In this document: one piece after another, positions 51,138 through 61,400 of the stretch
Layout of the letters: every line of letters starts with the position of its first letter
Numbering within the stretch: position 1 is the first letter of the stretch
Position numbers and translations under genes: made by a program
Assembly (NCBI GenBank): GCA_050309775.1
Contig: JBNRMV010000017.1
Coordinates: 1 to 64,000 of the forward strand
Direction of reading: 5' to 3'
Length of the DNA: 64,000 nt
DNA from: DTU072 sp050309775
GTDB taxonomy: Bacteria > Bacillota > Clostridia > Christensenellales > DTU072
Notes under the pieces: model-generated
Database searches by the model: none
Seen by the model: only the letters and a program-made list of their open reading frames with translations
Told to the model about the DNA's origin: nothing

Positions 51138-52067
51138 ATTTTTTCTCAACATCCTGTTCAGCATAGCGCAGATTTCAGGCACAAAATAAAACAAAAACAG
51201 CGTTGTAACCGTATTAAAAAAAGTATGGTACAGCGCTATTTTTATGTCCGGGCGTATGGGCGAGTTAATTAAAAAAACTAATAGTCGGAATTCGATAAGA
51301 AATATGTTTATCATAGCGCCTATAATGTTAAAGAGCAAATGAAATATGGCGCATACGATACCTTGTTTTTTACAGCCGATACTAGCCAATATAACGCTGG
51401 CGCATGCGCCTATGTTTATGCCTATAACCATATAATAAGCTGATTTTATATCAATGCTGCTTGCTGCCGCCATTGATACCAATAATACGCTTGTTAGTGA
51501 GGAACTCTGAAAAAGCGCAGTCAATGTTAAAGCCATTACAATTAACACGAAACGGTTTGTTCGGGCTGCGAAAATATTGTTTATGATATCCTTAAACGCC
51601 GTTATTGATGAATTGACTAATATAAGTCCGATAAATATCATACTTATGCTGCATACAATCATTGCCATGTTTTTCAGCTTAATATTTTTTGTTATGATTG
51701 CGGTAAGTATTGCAAAGAAAAGCAGCGCAGCAATGTAATATGAAATGTCAAAGGTGGAGATTATCGAAAGATATGCCGTTACGGTAGTGCCGATATTCGC
51801 GCCCATAATGATATAAAATGAAGCGTTTTGCTCCAGCAGTTTGGCATCGGACAGCTTTACTGCGATACTGTTCGTTGCGGAGGAACTCTGAATAATTGCC
51901 GTCACCGTCATGCCCGTCATGGTTGCGGCAAAACCGCCGGACAACAACCGCTGCAGTCGGCTCTGCAATATGGTTTCTCCATAGATTGTTGCGCTGTTGC
52001 CGACTGCCGTAACGCCATACATAAACAAGCCTATTCCACTAAAAAAGATTAAGATATTTGTCAGCAT
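51129..52067 (-). CDS. Na+/phosphate cotransporter-like membrane protein (short NptA/YjbB type)
   Basis: The 312-residue protein has eight or nine hydrophobic helices and two inverted repeats each with a QSSSA/T motif: AIIQSSSATNSIAVK and ALFQSSSLTSVLLV. These are the signatures of the Na/Pi cotransporter family (PF02690). The C-terminal PhoU-like domain of longer members is absent. Start at 52067 (MLTNILIFFSGIGLFMYG) fits the family; a longer reading from 52094 has no ribosome site either. It overlaps gatB tail to tail. Actual transported ion is not shown. Confidence 0.85.
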   Translation of the reverse strand: MLTNILIFFSGIGLFMYGVTAVGNSATIYGETILQSRLQRLLSGGFAATMTGMTVTAIIQSSSATNSIAVKLSDAKLLEQNASFYIIMGANIGTTVTAYLSIISTFDISYYIAALLFFAILTAIITKNIKLKNMAMIVCSISMIFIGLILVNSSITAFKDIINNIFAARTNRFVLIVMALTLTALFQSSSLTSVLLVSMAAASSIDIKSAYYMVIGINIGACASVILASIGCKKQGIVCAIFHLLFNIIGAMINIFLIEFRLLVFLINSPIRPDIKIALYHTFFNTVTTLFLFYFVPEICAMLNRMLRKNLL

Positions 52068-52119
52068 ATTATATTTTATCTGTCCATGTTGCATTTAGCA
52101 CTTTTATTTATTAGTTGTG

Positions 52120-52148
52120 TTGAAAACATGTTGTTGCTATGGTATAAT
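52120..52148 (+). promoter_or_regulatory. Promoter of the beta-galactosidase gene
   Basis: TTGAAA (52120-52125), 17 bases, TATAAT (52143-52148), with AAGGAG before the ATG at 52178. No obvious operator palindrome overlaps it. Confidence 0.85.
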
Positions 52149-52177
52149 ATTAAAAAGTTTGCGAACAAGGAGATACT

Positions 52178-55100
52178 ATGCAGAATTATTGGAACGATAA
52201 GAATATTTTTAACATAAACTCCATAAAAAGATATGCCAGCGGCTTTCCGTTGAATGAGGAACTGCAACCAAAAACAAGGTTGCTGAATGGAGAATGGCTA
52301 TTCCGCTTTTGTAACAATGTTTTTGAAATTCCTGAGGGCTACCAAGCCGAAGATGCAGACCTAAGCGGATTTACAAAAATATCTGTGCCGTCCAACTGGC
52401 AAATGCATGGTTTTGATGTTCCGATATACACAAATATATTTTATCCGCATGCCATTGTTTCAAAGAACTTGCTGCGAGTACCGCACATAAAACCGCACAA
52501 AAACAGCGCCGGGCTTTATGTTTTGTTCTTTGACCTTGATGAAATTGATAGCAATGTTTTTCTGAATTTTGGCGGAGTAAACTCCTGCGCAGAGGTATAC
52601 ATTAACGGCTCTTTTGTAGGTTATTCGGAAGATTCTTTCGACCCTCAGGAGTATGACATTACTCCATTCATAAGGAAAGGACGCAACAAATTGGCTGTGA
52701 CGGTATACCGCTATTGCACGGGTAGCTATCTTGAAGACCAAGATATGTGGCGCATTTCGGGCATATTCCGCGATGTAAACCTTGTTTTCAAACCCACAGT
52801 CGAAATAGCCGATTATTTTGCGCGCTCATATCTATCAGACGACTACAAATCTGCCGAATTTAAGACAACGATAGAAATAGACAGCAATAGAGGCATGCTC
52901 AAGAACGGCAAGCTGATACTTTCGCTGAAAGACAAAGACGGCAACCTGGTTTATGAAGAAGAAAACGATATCGAAATGCTCAGCAAGGAGCAAAAAATGT
53001 TTGTCGAAATCAGTAAACATATTGATTCGGTGCGGTTGTGGTCACATGAGGACCCATATTTATATTCGCTGGAAATATCGCTTTTTGACGAAAACGGCTT
53101 AATTGACAAAAGATATTCAAAATTTGGTTTCCGCTCAATAGCAATACAAAAAATGATTGACGGCAAAGGTCCGTTTATTTTGCTGAACGGCAAACAAATA
53201 AAATTCTGCGGAGTCAACAGACACGAGTTCCACCCCGACTATGCGCATGCTGTGCCGGAAGAACTTATCCGAAAAGATATCGAAATCTGTTTGCAGAACA
53301 ACATTACCGCCATAAGGAACAGTCATTATCCCAACAGCCGCCGTTTTTATGAACTGTGCGACGAATATGGCATACTTGTCATGGCAGAAAATAACCTTGA
53401 AACACACGGATTGGCATTTATGATTCCCGGCAACAGCAAGCTATGGACAAAGCACGGCGTTTACCGTATGAAAAACATGGTAAACACACTAAAAAATCAT
53501 ACATGTATAGTAAGTTGGTCGCTTGGCAATGAGGCAGGTTTTGGAAAATCTTTCTATGCCATGCGTGAGGCGGCGTTGAACATTGATGACACCCGTTTTA
53601 TTCACTATGAGCCGGATACCTCCGGAAAAGTCAGCGATGTCTTGAGCGAAATGTACTCTACGCTGGAAAAAATGCCGCTTATTGGACAAAACAAGACAAT
53701 CAGGCATTGCCGCGCGCTATGGAATCCGCTTGGCGCAAAGTATAAGCCCGAAAAATATAGGGACTTGCCTTTTATGCAATGCGAATATTCACATGCCATG
53801 GGCAACAGCTTGGGGAATTTTTCCGATTATTGGGATGAATTCAAAAAATATGACAGGCTAGCCGGCGGTTTTATTTGGGATTTTGCCGACCAATCAATAA
53901 AATTTGTTAACAACGGCGTGACGGAGTGGAGATACGGCGGAGACTTTGGCGACAAGCCCAACGACGGCAATTTTGCCTTCAACGGCATTGTGCGCGCAGA
54001 CCGTTCGCCCAACCCTTCGCTATATGAAGTAAGAAAGCAGTATCAACAAATTGATTTTTCACTTGACGGCAATACGCTGAAATTCAAGAACAGGTTTTTG
54101 TTTACCAATCTTTCTGAATTTGGCATACGCCTGACATACCTCAAAGACGGTATTGTGATATCTTCGCAGGACAAACTTATGCCGTCAGTGCAGCCGGCCA
54201 CAGAAGGGCAGCTTACCCTTGAGCATCCTGCCGCTGACGATGCAGAGTTGACGCTTATTGCCGAGGTGTACACAAAACGCCAGCGCAAAGCAGTGCCGCA
54301 GGGACATATCATTGCTTATGAACAGTTTGTCATTCAGCCTTATTCCTTCAATCTCAAAGCCCTTGACGGCAAAGCAACCGTTAAAAGACAGGGGCATGAC
54401 ATAGTGGTCACATCGGAAAATATTGTTTTTGTCATAAACAAAAAAAGCGGCGCAATCACAAGCATAAAAAAAGACGGCGAAGAATTGTTGAAGTCCGACA
54501 TATATCCGAACTTCTGGAGAGCGCCGATTGACAATGACAAACTGGCGCAAGTAAATTTCCGCATAGTAAAGGCAATCCTTGGCACATTCAGATGGAAAAA
54601 CGCCTCAAAAACCTTAAGAGCAAAGAAAGTGTCGGTTGCTGAAATTGACGGTAAAGTCAGCATAGATATTCGCTGGAAAATGCGCTGTCTAAAAGAACTT
54701 CAGACAACCTACGAAATAGCCGACGGCAGTATTGATATATCTATGAAAGTCGTGTCGTCCTATGCTATGGAGCGGTACGGTTTCAGCATGGCGCTGAAAG
54801 AGGAGTTCCAAAACCTTAAGTTTTATGGCAAGGGACCTTTTGAAAACTATTGTGACAGAGCAACGGCGGCTTTGCTGAAAGTACATGAGGGCAAGGCGGA
54901 GGATTTTATACACGACTATCTCATGCCGCAAGAAAACGGCGCCCATACCGAAACACGATATGCCGAAATCTCAAACGCAGATTCAGCCATAACTCTTGCC
55001 GCAAAGGACAAAGCGTTTACTTTCTCTGCGCATCCTTACACAAAAGAAATGCTTGACAATGCCAACCACCTGCATGAGCTTTCAAGGCTGGATTATCTGA

Positions 55101-55228
55101 CAGTCAATGTGGACGGCGCTCAAAGAGGCGTCGGCGGTGATATTCCTGCGCTTGCTGTACTGAAGCCGCAATATAAGATTCAACCAAAGACGCCGCATAC
55201 GCTGAATTTTAGGATTACAATAAAATAA
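52178..55228 (+). CDS. lacZ: Beta-galactosidase, glycoside hydrolase family 2
   Basis: This 1016-residue enzyme has the five-domain LacZ layout: sugar-binding domain with VPSNWQMHGFDVPIYTN, Ig-like domains, the TIM barrel with GVNRHEFHPDYAHAV, the acid/base Glu in SWSLGNEAGFGKSF and the nucleophile Glu in MQCEYSHAMGNSLGNF, then a beta-galactosidase small chain (from about 730). No signal peptide, so it acts in the cytoplasm on imported beta-galactosides. The next three genes, including a PTS EIIC-like protein, follow on the same strand with small gaps. Confidence 0.95.
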   Translation: MQNYWNDKNIFNINSIKRYASGFPLNEELQPKTRLLNGEWLFRFCNNVFEIPEGYQAEDADLSGFTKISVPSNWQMHGFDVPIYTNIFYPHAIVSKNLLRVPHIKPHKNSAGLYVLFFDLDEIDSNVFLNFGGVNSCAEVYINGSFVGYSEDSFDPQEYDITPFIRKGRNKLAVTVYRYCTGSYLEDQDMWRISGIFRDVNLVFKPTVEIADYFARSYLSDDYKSAEFKTTIEIDSNRGMLKNGKLILSLKDKDGNLVYEEENDIEMLSKEQKMFVEISKHIDSVRLWSHEDPYLYSLEISLFDENGLIDKRYSKFGFRSIAIQKMIDGKGPFILLNGKQIKFCGVNRHEFHPDYAHAVPEELIRKDIEICLQNNITAIRNSHYPNSRRFYELCDEYGILVMAENNLETHGLAFMIPGNSKLWTKHGVYRMKNMVNTLKNHTCIVSWSLGNEAGFGKSFYAMREAALNIDDTRFIHYEPDTSGKVSDVLSEMYSTLEKMPLIGQNKTIRHCRALWNPLGAKYKPEKYRDLPFMQCEYSHAMGNSLGNFSDYWDEFKKYDRLAGGFIWDFADQSIKFVNNGVTEWRYGGDFGDKPNDGNFAFNGIVRADRSPNPSLYEVRKQYQQIDFSLDGNTLKFKNRFLFTNLSEFGIRLTYLKDGIVISSQDKLMPSVQPATEGQLTLEHPAADDAELTLIAEVYTKRQRKAVPQGHIIAYEQFVIQPYSFNLKALDGKATVKRQGHDIVVTSENIVFVINKKSGAITSIKKDGEELLKSDIYPNFWRAPIDNDKLAQVNFRIVKAILGTFRWKNASKTLRAKKVSVAEIDGKVSIDIRWKMRCLKELQTTYEIADGSIDISMKVVSSYAMERYGFSMALKEEFQNLKFYGKGPFENYCDRATAALLKVHEGKAEDFIHDYLMPQENGAHTETRYAEISNADSAITLAAKDKAFTFSAHPYTKEMLDNANHLHELSRLDYLTVNVDGAQRGVGGDIPALAVLKPQYKIQPKTPHTLNFRITIK

Positions 55229-55229
55229 T

Positions 55230-55664
55230 ATGACAAAAAATACATTTAACGCTATTCAAAAAGCAAAAATTATCATTTCAGCTATGCTCGCCATAGACTT
55301 GATATACTTTTTCTTGCCGCTGAATATTTATGGAAATGATATGGTCAGCCTGCTGAATATTATATCGGGCGCAGCAAATCCGGATAGCGTATTTTCCGCA
55401 GATATGGAATACTATTTCGGCACAGCGGCGCTGGCGGTCAATATTGCGGTATTTATCGGCGCGGTTTTTGTAAGGAAGAACACCACATTTCGCGCAATAT
55501 GCTTGCCGAACTTTCTTGCCACCGCCATTGTTTTGGGATTTTGTTGGGGGATGCTGATTGACAAAACTGGTTTTGTGCCGTCGCTGTATAGTTTTGGGTT
55601 GTTGTACCTATTGTCTACAATTATTTGCGCAGCGACTGTATTAAATCTTAATGAAAAAACCTGA
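55230..55664 (+). CDS. Small membrane protein, function unknown
   Basis: This 144-residue protein has four transmembrane helices (about 12-32, 62-84, 91-108, 118-138). It starts one base after the lacZ stop without a clear ribosome site, so translation is probably coupled. I recognise no family. Confidence 0.65.
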   Translation: MTKNTFNAIQKAKIIISAMLAIDLIYFFLPLNIYGNDMVSLLNIISGAANPDSVFSADMEYYFGTAALAVNIAVFIGAVFVRKNTTFRAICLPNFLATAIVLGFCWGMLIDKTGFVPSLYSFGLLYLLSTIICAATVLNLNEKT

Positions 55665-55681
55665 TAGAGGAGTTATGAGAA

Positions 55682-56863
55682 ATGCTTGGGCTGGTATTGG
55701 AAGGGGGCGGAGCTAAAGGCTCATACCATGCAGGCGCAATAAAAGCGCTTATTGAACGCAATTATGAATTTGACGGAGTAATGGGTACTTCCATTGGCGC
55801 GCTGAACGGCGCCTTGGTTGCGCAGGGCGACGCCGAAAAGTGTATTGAATTGTGGGAAAACGCCATGCCATCTGATTTTGTCGATGTTGACGACGAAAAA
55901 ATGGTCAATATTCTCAGCAGAAAAATTGATAAAGAGGCCTTTTTTTACCTGCTTTCGCTATTGCGCAACGCATTGGCAAACAAGGGCTTTTCACGGGAAA
56001 GAATTATGAATCTGATGAGATGCCTAATTGACGAGGACAAACTTCGTCAGTCAGATAAGGATTTTGGCATAGTAACCGTATCCATTACTGACAAAGCGCC
56101 GTTGGAAATTTTTAAGGAAGAAATCCCTTATGGGCATTTGCACGACTATATTATGGCAAGCGCTTATATTCCCGGCTTTCGCCGTGACAAAATATACGGA
56201 AAAAAGTATTTTGACGGCGGAGTATATGACAATCTCCCCATAAATCCATTGATACGCAAGGGCTATGACGAAATAATAGCCGTTCGCACCAACAGCTCCA
56301 TGCCGCACCGCACGGTTGTTGATGATACCGTAAAAATAACTTACATAAATCCTTCGGCAAGCGTGGGCGGCACTGTGAGCATGTACAAGAGTTCTTTGGA
56401 ACGCAACATAAGAATGGGATATTATGACGCTATCCGTGCGCTTGACGGACACAAGGGCAAGTTATATTATTTCCGCAACGAGGGCGCAAGCGCATTGGCT
56501 GACTTTTTCTTGCATATAGACAAAAACGCCATTGACGAGTTGCGGACCTTGTTTGATTTGCCCGAAGATTCGGATAAACAAATGGTCATAAAAAAACTCT
56601 TTTCCCAACTGCGCTCCCACATGAAAGATACGCTTTTGATGTCTGATTATGAAGTACTGCTAGCGGTGCTTGAAAAATGCGCTGAAAAATGCGGCTTGGA
56701 TAGATTTTGTTTGCATGATATCGATTCAATGGTTAAAAGTATAAAAAATCATTTTGATTCTGATACAAATGTTGATATAATTTCCATTAACAACATTAGG
56801 TTGAGAGCAAAAAACAAAATACTGATAGATATTATGGAGATTCTCTTAAAAAACTATCACTAA
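55682..56863 (+). CDS. Patatin-like phospholipase
   Basis: The 393-residue protein has the patatin fold: oxyanion loop GLVLEGGGAKGSYHAGAI at the start, nucleophile elbow GTSIGALNGAL with Ser in GxSxG, and the catalytic Asp in FDGGVYDNLPI. A C-terminal helical part of about 150 residues has no known match. No signal peptide. Such enzymes are acyl hydrolases, and some serve in defence or membrane remodelling; here the neighbours give no clue. AGAGGAG precedes the ATG. Confidence 0.92.
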   Translation: MLGLVLEGGGAKGSYHAGAIKALIERNYEFDGVMGTSIGALNGALVAQGDAEKCIELWENAMPSDFVDVDDEKMVNILSRKIDKEAFFYLLSLLRNALANKGFSRERIMNLMRCLIDEDKLRQSDKDFGIVTVSITDKAPLEIFKEEIPYGHLHDYIMASAYIPGFRRDKIYGKKYFDGGVYDNLPINPLIRKGYDEIIAVRTNSSMPHRTVVDDTVKITYINPSASVGGTVSMYKSSLERNIRMGYYDAIRALDGHKGKLYYFRNEGASALADFFLHIDKNAIDELRTLFDLPEDSDKQMVIKKLFSQLRSHMKDTLLMSDYEVLLAVLEKCAEKCGLDRFCLHDIDSMVKSIKNHFDSDTNVDIISINNIRLRAKNKILIDIMEILLKNYH

Positions 56864-56876
56864 AAGGAGACAAAAA

Positions 56877-57959
56877 ATGGCAAAATCCAAATCCATCTTA
56901 ACAAGGCTATTGAAAAGATGGTTTATCGATGCTTTTTCCGGCATGGCTCTGGGTTTGTTTGCAACGCTGATAATCGGCACAATTTTTGAACTGCTGGGCA
57001 AACTTATAGGCGCTGAAAAAGCAGTCGGTTATATGATAATAAAGGTCGCAGGCATAGCAAAATTTGCTATGGGCGCAGGTATTGGCGCAGGCATAGCGTA
57101 TGCGCTGAAAGCTGACAAACTTACAATATTTTCTTGCATAGTTGCCGGACTAATCGGCGCCAACGCCACAGGATTTTTAACCAATTTTGCCATAGCGCCG
57201 GGCATCGGCAACCCGATTGGCGCATATCTCACATCTATTTTTTCCGCCGAGATATGTAGACTTATTTCCGGAAAAACCAAAGTTGATATTGTGCTTGTTC
57301 CGCTCACCGCTCTTGTGGTGTCCTGCATTGTTGCCGTTACAATTTGTCCGCCCGTAGCAAGACTCATTGCCGCAATCGCAAGAGGCATCGAAGCTGCAAT
57401 GCGCTGGAGTCCTTTTGTTATGGGCTTGGTCATAGCCGTAGTCATGGGAATATTGCTGACGCTGCCGACATCCAGCGCGGCGATATGGGTAAGCATAGTG
57501 CCGTTGGTCAATCCCTCTCCCGAAATGCTGCTTGCAGGCGGCGCCGCCGTTGTAGGCTGCGCAGCGCACATGGTAGGCTTTGCCGTTATGAGCTTCAAAG
57601 AAAATGGGGTAGGCGGACTTATTGCACAAGGACTTGGCACAAGTATGCTTCAAATCCCGAACTTAATGAAAAATCCATTGATACTCATTCCTCCCATAGT
57701 AGCAAGCGCCATTGTCGGACCGCTAGCAACAACAGTTTTCAAACTGAAAACCGGAGCAACAGGCGGCGGCATGGGTACGAGCGGACTGGTAGGGGTATTC
57801 AGTACAATAGAGTATTCCACCGACATTTCCATTACTATGCTGGTGTTGGGGATAGTGTTTCTTATGTTTGTCATTCCTGCGGTGGTGTCATGGAGCGTGT
57901 GCATGTTGCTGCGCAAGCGCAACTGGATAAAAGCCGGTGATTTGAAACTGAAACTATAA
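56877..57959 (+). CDS. PTS_EIIC_2-type membrane transporter (orphan EIIC-like)
   Basis: This 360-residue protein has about nine helices rich in Gly/Ala: FSGMALGLFATLIIGTIFEL, GAGIGAGIAYAL, GLIGANATGFLTNF, TLPTSSAAIWVS and VGCAAHMVGFAVMSF. This is the PTS_EIIC_2 family (PF13303), annotated as sugar-specific enzyme IIC. No EIIA or EIIB domain is encoded nearby, so the substrate and even true PTS function are uncertain. AAAGGAG precedes the ATG. It ends just before the rnpB terminator. Confidence 0.88.
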   Translation: MAKSKSILTRLLKRWFIDAFSGMALGLFATLIIGTIFELLGKLIGAEKAVGYMIIKVAGIAKFAMGAGIGAGIAYALKADKLTIFSCIVAGLIGANATGFLTNFAIAPGIGNPIGAYLTSIFSAEICRLISGKTKVDIVLVPLTALVVSCIVAVTICPPVARLIAAIARGIEAAMRWSPFVMGLVIAVVMGILLTLPTSSAAIWVSIVPLVNPSPEMLLAGGAAVVGCAAHMVGFAVMSFKENGVGGLIAQGLGTSMLQIPNLMKNPLILIPPIVASAIVGPLATTVFKLKTGATGGGMGTSGLVGVFSTIEYSTDISITMLVLGIVFLMFVIPAVVSWSVCMLLRKRNWIKAGDLKLKL

Positions 57960-58032
57960 ATAGACCGCCATAATACTAATGGCTGTTTCTCAAAATAAAG
58001 ATTTACGCAATATAATGCGGATATTTGTTTAC

Positions 58033-58064
58033 AAAAAAAGGTTGCAACAGGTGCAACCTTTTTT
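58033..58064 (-). terminator. Terminator of rnpB, likely bidirectional
   Basis: GGTTGC-AACAGGT-GCAACC with AAAAAAA on one side and TTTTTT on the other. It ends rnpB on the minus strand and can also stop transcription from the PTS gene on the plus strand. Confidence 0.9.
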
Positions 58065-58065
58065 G

Positions 58066-58393
58066 TGAGTTAGTCTGTAAGCCGAGTTCTGTCTTAGATG
58101 ACCATCTATCTAGGCGCACAGTCACCTGTAGCGCTCAAGCGATATGAGGAGTCGGGCGGGCTCCCATATGACTCCAATCTTGCATCAGGCGGGGTTTACA
58201 TAGCCAATTTCGTCGCCGAACTGCTGGTGCGCTCTTACCGCACCTTTCCACCCTTACAGAGCTTTCGATCTGCGGTATCTTTCTGTTGCACTTTCCTTAA
58301 AGTCGCCTTCAGTGGGAGTTACCCACCGCCATTGCCCTGTGATGCTCGGACTTTCCTCATCCTTTTCCAGATGCGGTCATCCGGCTAACTCGC
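58066..58393 (-). ncRNA. rnpB: RNase P RNA (rnpB)
   Basis: On the minus strand the sequence contains the universal elements of bacterial RNase P RNA: GAGGAAAGTCCGAGC near the 5' end (P4 region), ACAGAAAGATACCGC, GGTAAGAGCGCACCAGCAG, and ACAGAACTCGGCTTACAG at the 3' end, which pairs back to form P4. About 328 nt. It is the catalytic subunit that matures tRNA 5' ends. The 5' end was set from the promoter, the 3' end from the terminator. The intergenic space of 525 bases is thus explained. Confidence 0.95.
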
Positions 58394-58399
58394 ACACTA

Positions 58400-58428
58400 A
58401 TATTAGCACAAAACGCCGATTTTTACAA
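58400..58428 (-). promoter_or_regulatory. Promoter of rnpB
   Basis: On the minus strand TTGTAA (58423-58428), 17 bases, TAATAT (58400-58405), positioned seven bases from the expected RNA 5' end. Confidence 0.65.
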
Positions 58429-58484
58429 GTATAAATAGCGGTTAAAATAGCAGCGATATGTAAATAATAAACAAAGGAGTTTGT

Positions 58485-61400
58485 ATGGTTTACACAATCG
58501 TTATTTTTGCTAATATTATTATCCTTCTTGCGCTGGGTTATGCCATGTCGGCTAAAAAGCCGGAAATAAAACAAATGATAAGACTTGACGATGAAGATTT
58601 TGTCAGAACTTTACTGCCGTTTGCCCGTTCAATGCGTGTCACAGACTACGGCAGAGGCTACAATTTAGCGTCAATTTATCCCGTCATTTATAAGGCGTAC
58701 AAACTTACGGAGCGCAAAGCAAGGGCAAAGCATGCCATGTTCGAATACGAAAAATGGTTGTATCAAAACATATATTTGGTCAAGCGGTTTATTTATAGTC
58801 AAAACAAAATATCGTTCAAGCGATTGCCGCATATCAAAAACGAAGTGCGTATCATGGAGCTTGCGCGCTTTGTTGTGACAAAATCACTTTGCTGCTTAAA
58901 CAGGCAGAGAGTTGATTTGGCAATGCAATCAATAAAAAATGAACTTTCGCTTTGTTTCGAAGAAATATGCAACTTTAACAATGCCATTGGCTGCGCCATA
59001 ATTGAGCAAATATATATCCTATCGCAGAGAATAATATTTTATAACAACAACAAACATGCCGCAGAGAACGGCTATATCTCCAACAAGCGCATGTCAAGCG
59101 ACATTTACAACTACTATTTGCTGCAGAATCCGAAGTTGCGTGAACAAACATTGGGCATTTTGGAGAAGATGGGCATCAAGCCGCAATCGGTGCTTATAAA
59201 CTATAATATGTCGCTGACGGAAAGCACAAAAATGGCGGAATGCTTATTTAAGGCTTTAATGGACCATAGTCTTTTCGTTCCCAAAAACAAGATATTGGAA
59301 TACCATAATGCCGATAATATACTTTGTAAGCATAAAAGCTATCAGAATATGAGCCTTGAAACACGCCTTAGTTTTTATGGCATAATTGAGCGTATAAGCG
59401 ACTCAATAAATGTCAATGAAACGCTGACGGCTGCGCGGCTTGTTGAGCTTGCAGACGCAAACAAGACCGATATCGGCAGTATACTTTATGACCACCCGAA
59501 TGCATTGCGCAGAGCCGTAAAGAGCGGAAAACTGACAAGGATATTGCCCGTCAAAAACTCTGTTTGCGAGTTGTGGTATATCCTTTGTATTGCCGTGCTT
59601 ACTCTGGCAATATGTTTTGGTTTTTATGTTTGGACAGGCAATCTGCTTGCTTCTATATTGGCGCTTCTGCCGACTATGCTGATTTGTGAACAATTGTTAA
59701 ACACCCTTGTCAACCCTTATCTCAAAAAAAGAGTGCTGCCGCAAATGAATTATCAGAATATCCCTGCCGAATGCAATACTATGGTGGTGGTGTCGCATTA
59801 TATTTGCTCCAGAGAACAGGCCAGGGAAGCCGTCACTCACTTGCTGCAGCTGCGCGCCGGCAATCTTGACGACAACATTCAACTTGCCATTCTCGCCGAT
59901 TTGAAAAGGAGCGACTCCGAAACGCTGGACACAGATAAGGATATAATTGAGGAATTTTTTTTATTGCAAAAGTATTCAAATTGCAATGTGTTTTTGAGAA
60001 AAAGGGTCAAGATAGGTAAAAATTATGGAGGGTATGAAAGAAAGCGCGGCGCAATCATGGCGCTTAATGATTATCTTCTGACCGGCAAAGATGAAAATTT
60101 TGCATTCATTTTAGATAAAAACCATAAAAAGCCCGAATTTATAGTCACGCTTGACGCTGACAACACGGTAATTACCGGCACGGTAAAGGATTTGATAAAT
60201 ATAATCAGTCACCCTTACAACTCAAAATATGACTTAATCAACGCGCACAGCAGATATAACCTTTATTCAGTAAATACGCTTTTTGCCAAGCGTTTTCTTT
60301 CGGGCGCTGGGTTGAGCGGTTATCCGATATACTCAACTTTTTATTACAATCTTTTCGGCAAAGATATATTTTGCGGCAAGGGCATATACCGCTTAAAGTC
60401 ATTTCAAAGCAAACTGCAAGATATCTTACCTTCGAAAAAAATTCTTTCGCATGACATTCTTGAGGGGGCAATAGTTCAGACTGGGTGCGGAGTAACCATA
60501 TTTGAAGATGCGCCAAAGAGTTTTATAGCGGAAAGAGAGCGCAGAAAGCGTTGGCAAAGGGGAGATATTCAATTGTTGCCGTTTGTCGGAAAGTGCTGGA
60601 AAAATGACGAAAAAAAGCCTTGTAAGTCTACAATTTCACCATTTTATAGATTTCTTATAGTGCGCAACGCAGCTGCCGTGCTGAAAGAGTTGTTTCTTGC
60701 GGCGTTGGCGTTGGTTGCATTGATATTTTATCCTGCAATCTGGAAGATTTTTTTATTGCTGACAATTATGCCGTTTGTCATAAACCAGTTTTGTATACTG
60801 CAAGGTCTGAGGAACAACATTCGTTTGAGATATGTGGCAGAGCGAACGGTGGACAATGCTTATAGTTATTTTGAAGATTTGCTCATGTTGCCGTATTATG
60901 CTCTCAGCAACACAATCATATTTATAAAAACGCTATTCCGCATGTTGTCACATGGCAACCTGCTTGAATGGAAAACCTATTATCAAACGCAACAACAAAG
61001 AAATTTTTCATCATACGTACAGGAGTTTACTCCGACAATTGTTTTTACTGCGCTTTTCGGTGGTTTGTTGTTCTTTTTGGGTATTTCGCCGCTGGCTTTT
61101 CTATTGGTTATGACGTCGGCATATTTTTTCCAACTGTCGCTTTTTATCAGTGGAGCAGATATCAATGATGATGAACTCCAGCACGGCGAAAAACAAAAAC
61201 TAATGCAATATGCAGAAAAAACATACAGATTTTTTCAACTTATGGCAACGCCGTCGGGCATTGTCGGAGACAACATACAGATAAAACCGTATAAAGGGCA
61301 GGCAAAAAATACTTCTTCAACAAACATAGGGTTCACGATGCTTGCTGATATTGCCGCATACTATTTGAATTTAATTGACAAAAAAACTGCCGTCGAACTG

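Noticed and set aside
58098..58388. 96-residue plus-strand frame in the rnpB region
   Set aside because: It lies antisense to RNase P RNA, whose conserved elements explain the sequence.
60968..61168. Small plus-strand frames inside the giant synthase gene
   Set aside because: They are in other frames than the long uninterrupted frame from 58485, which carries the domain motifs.
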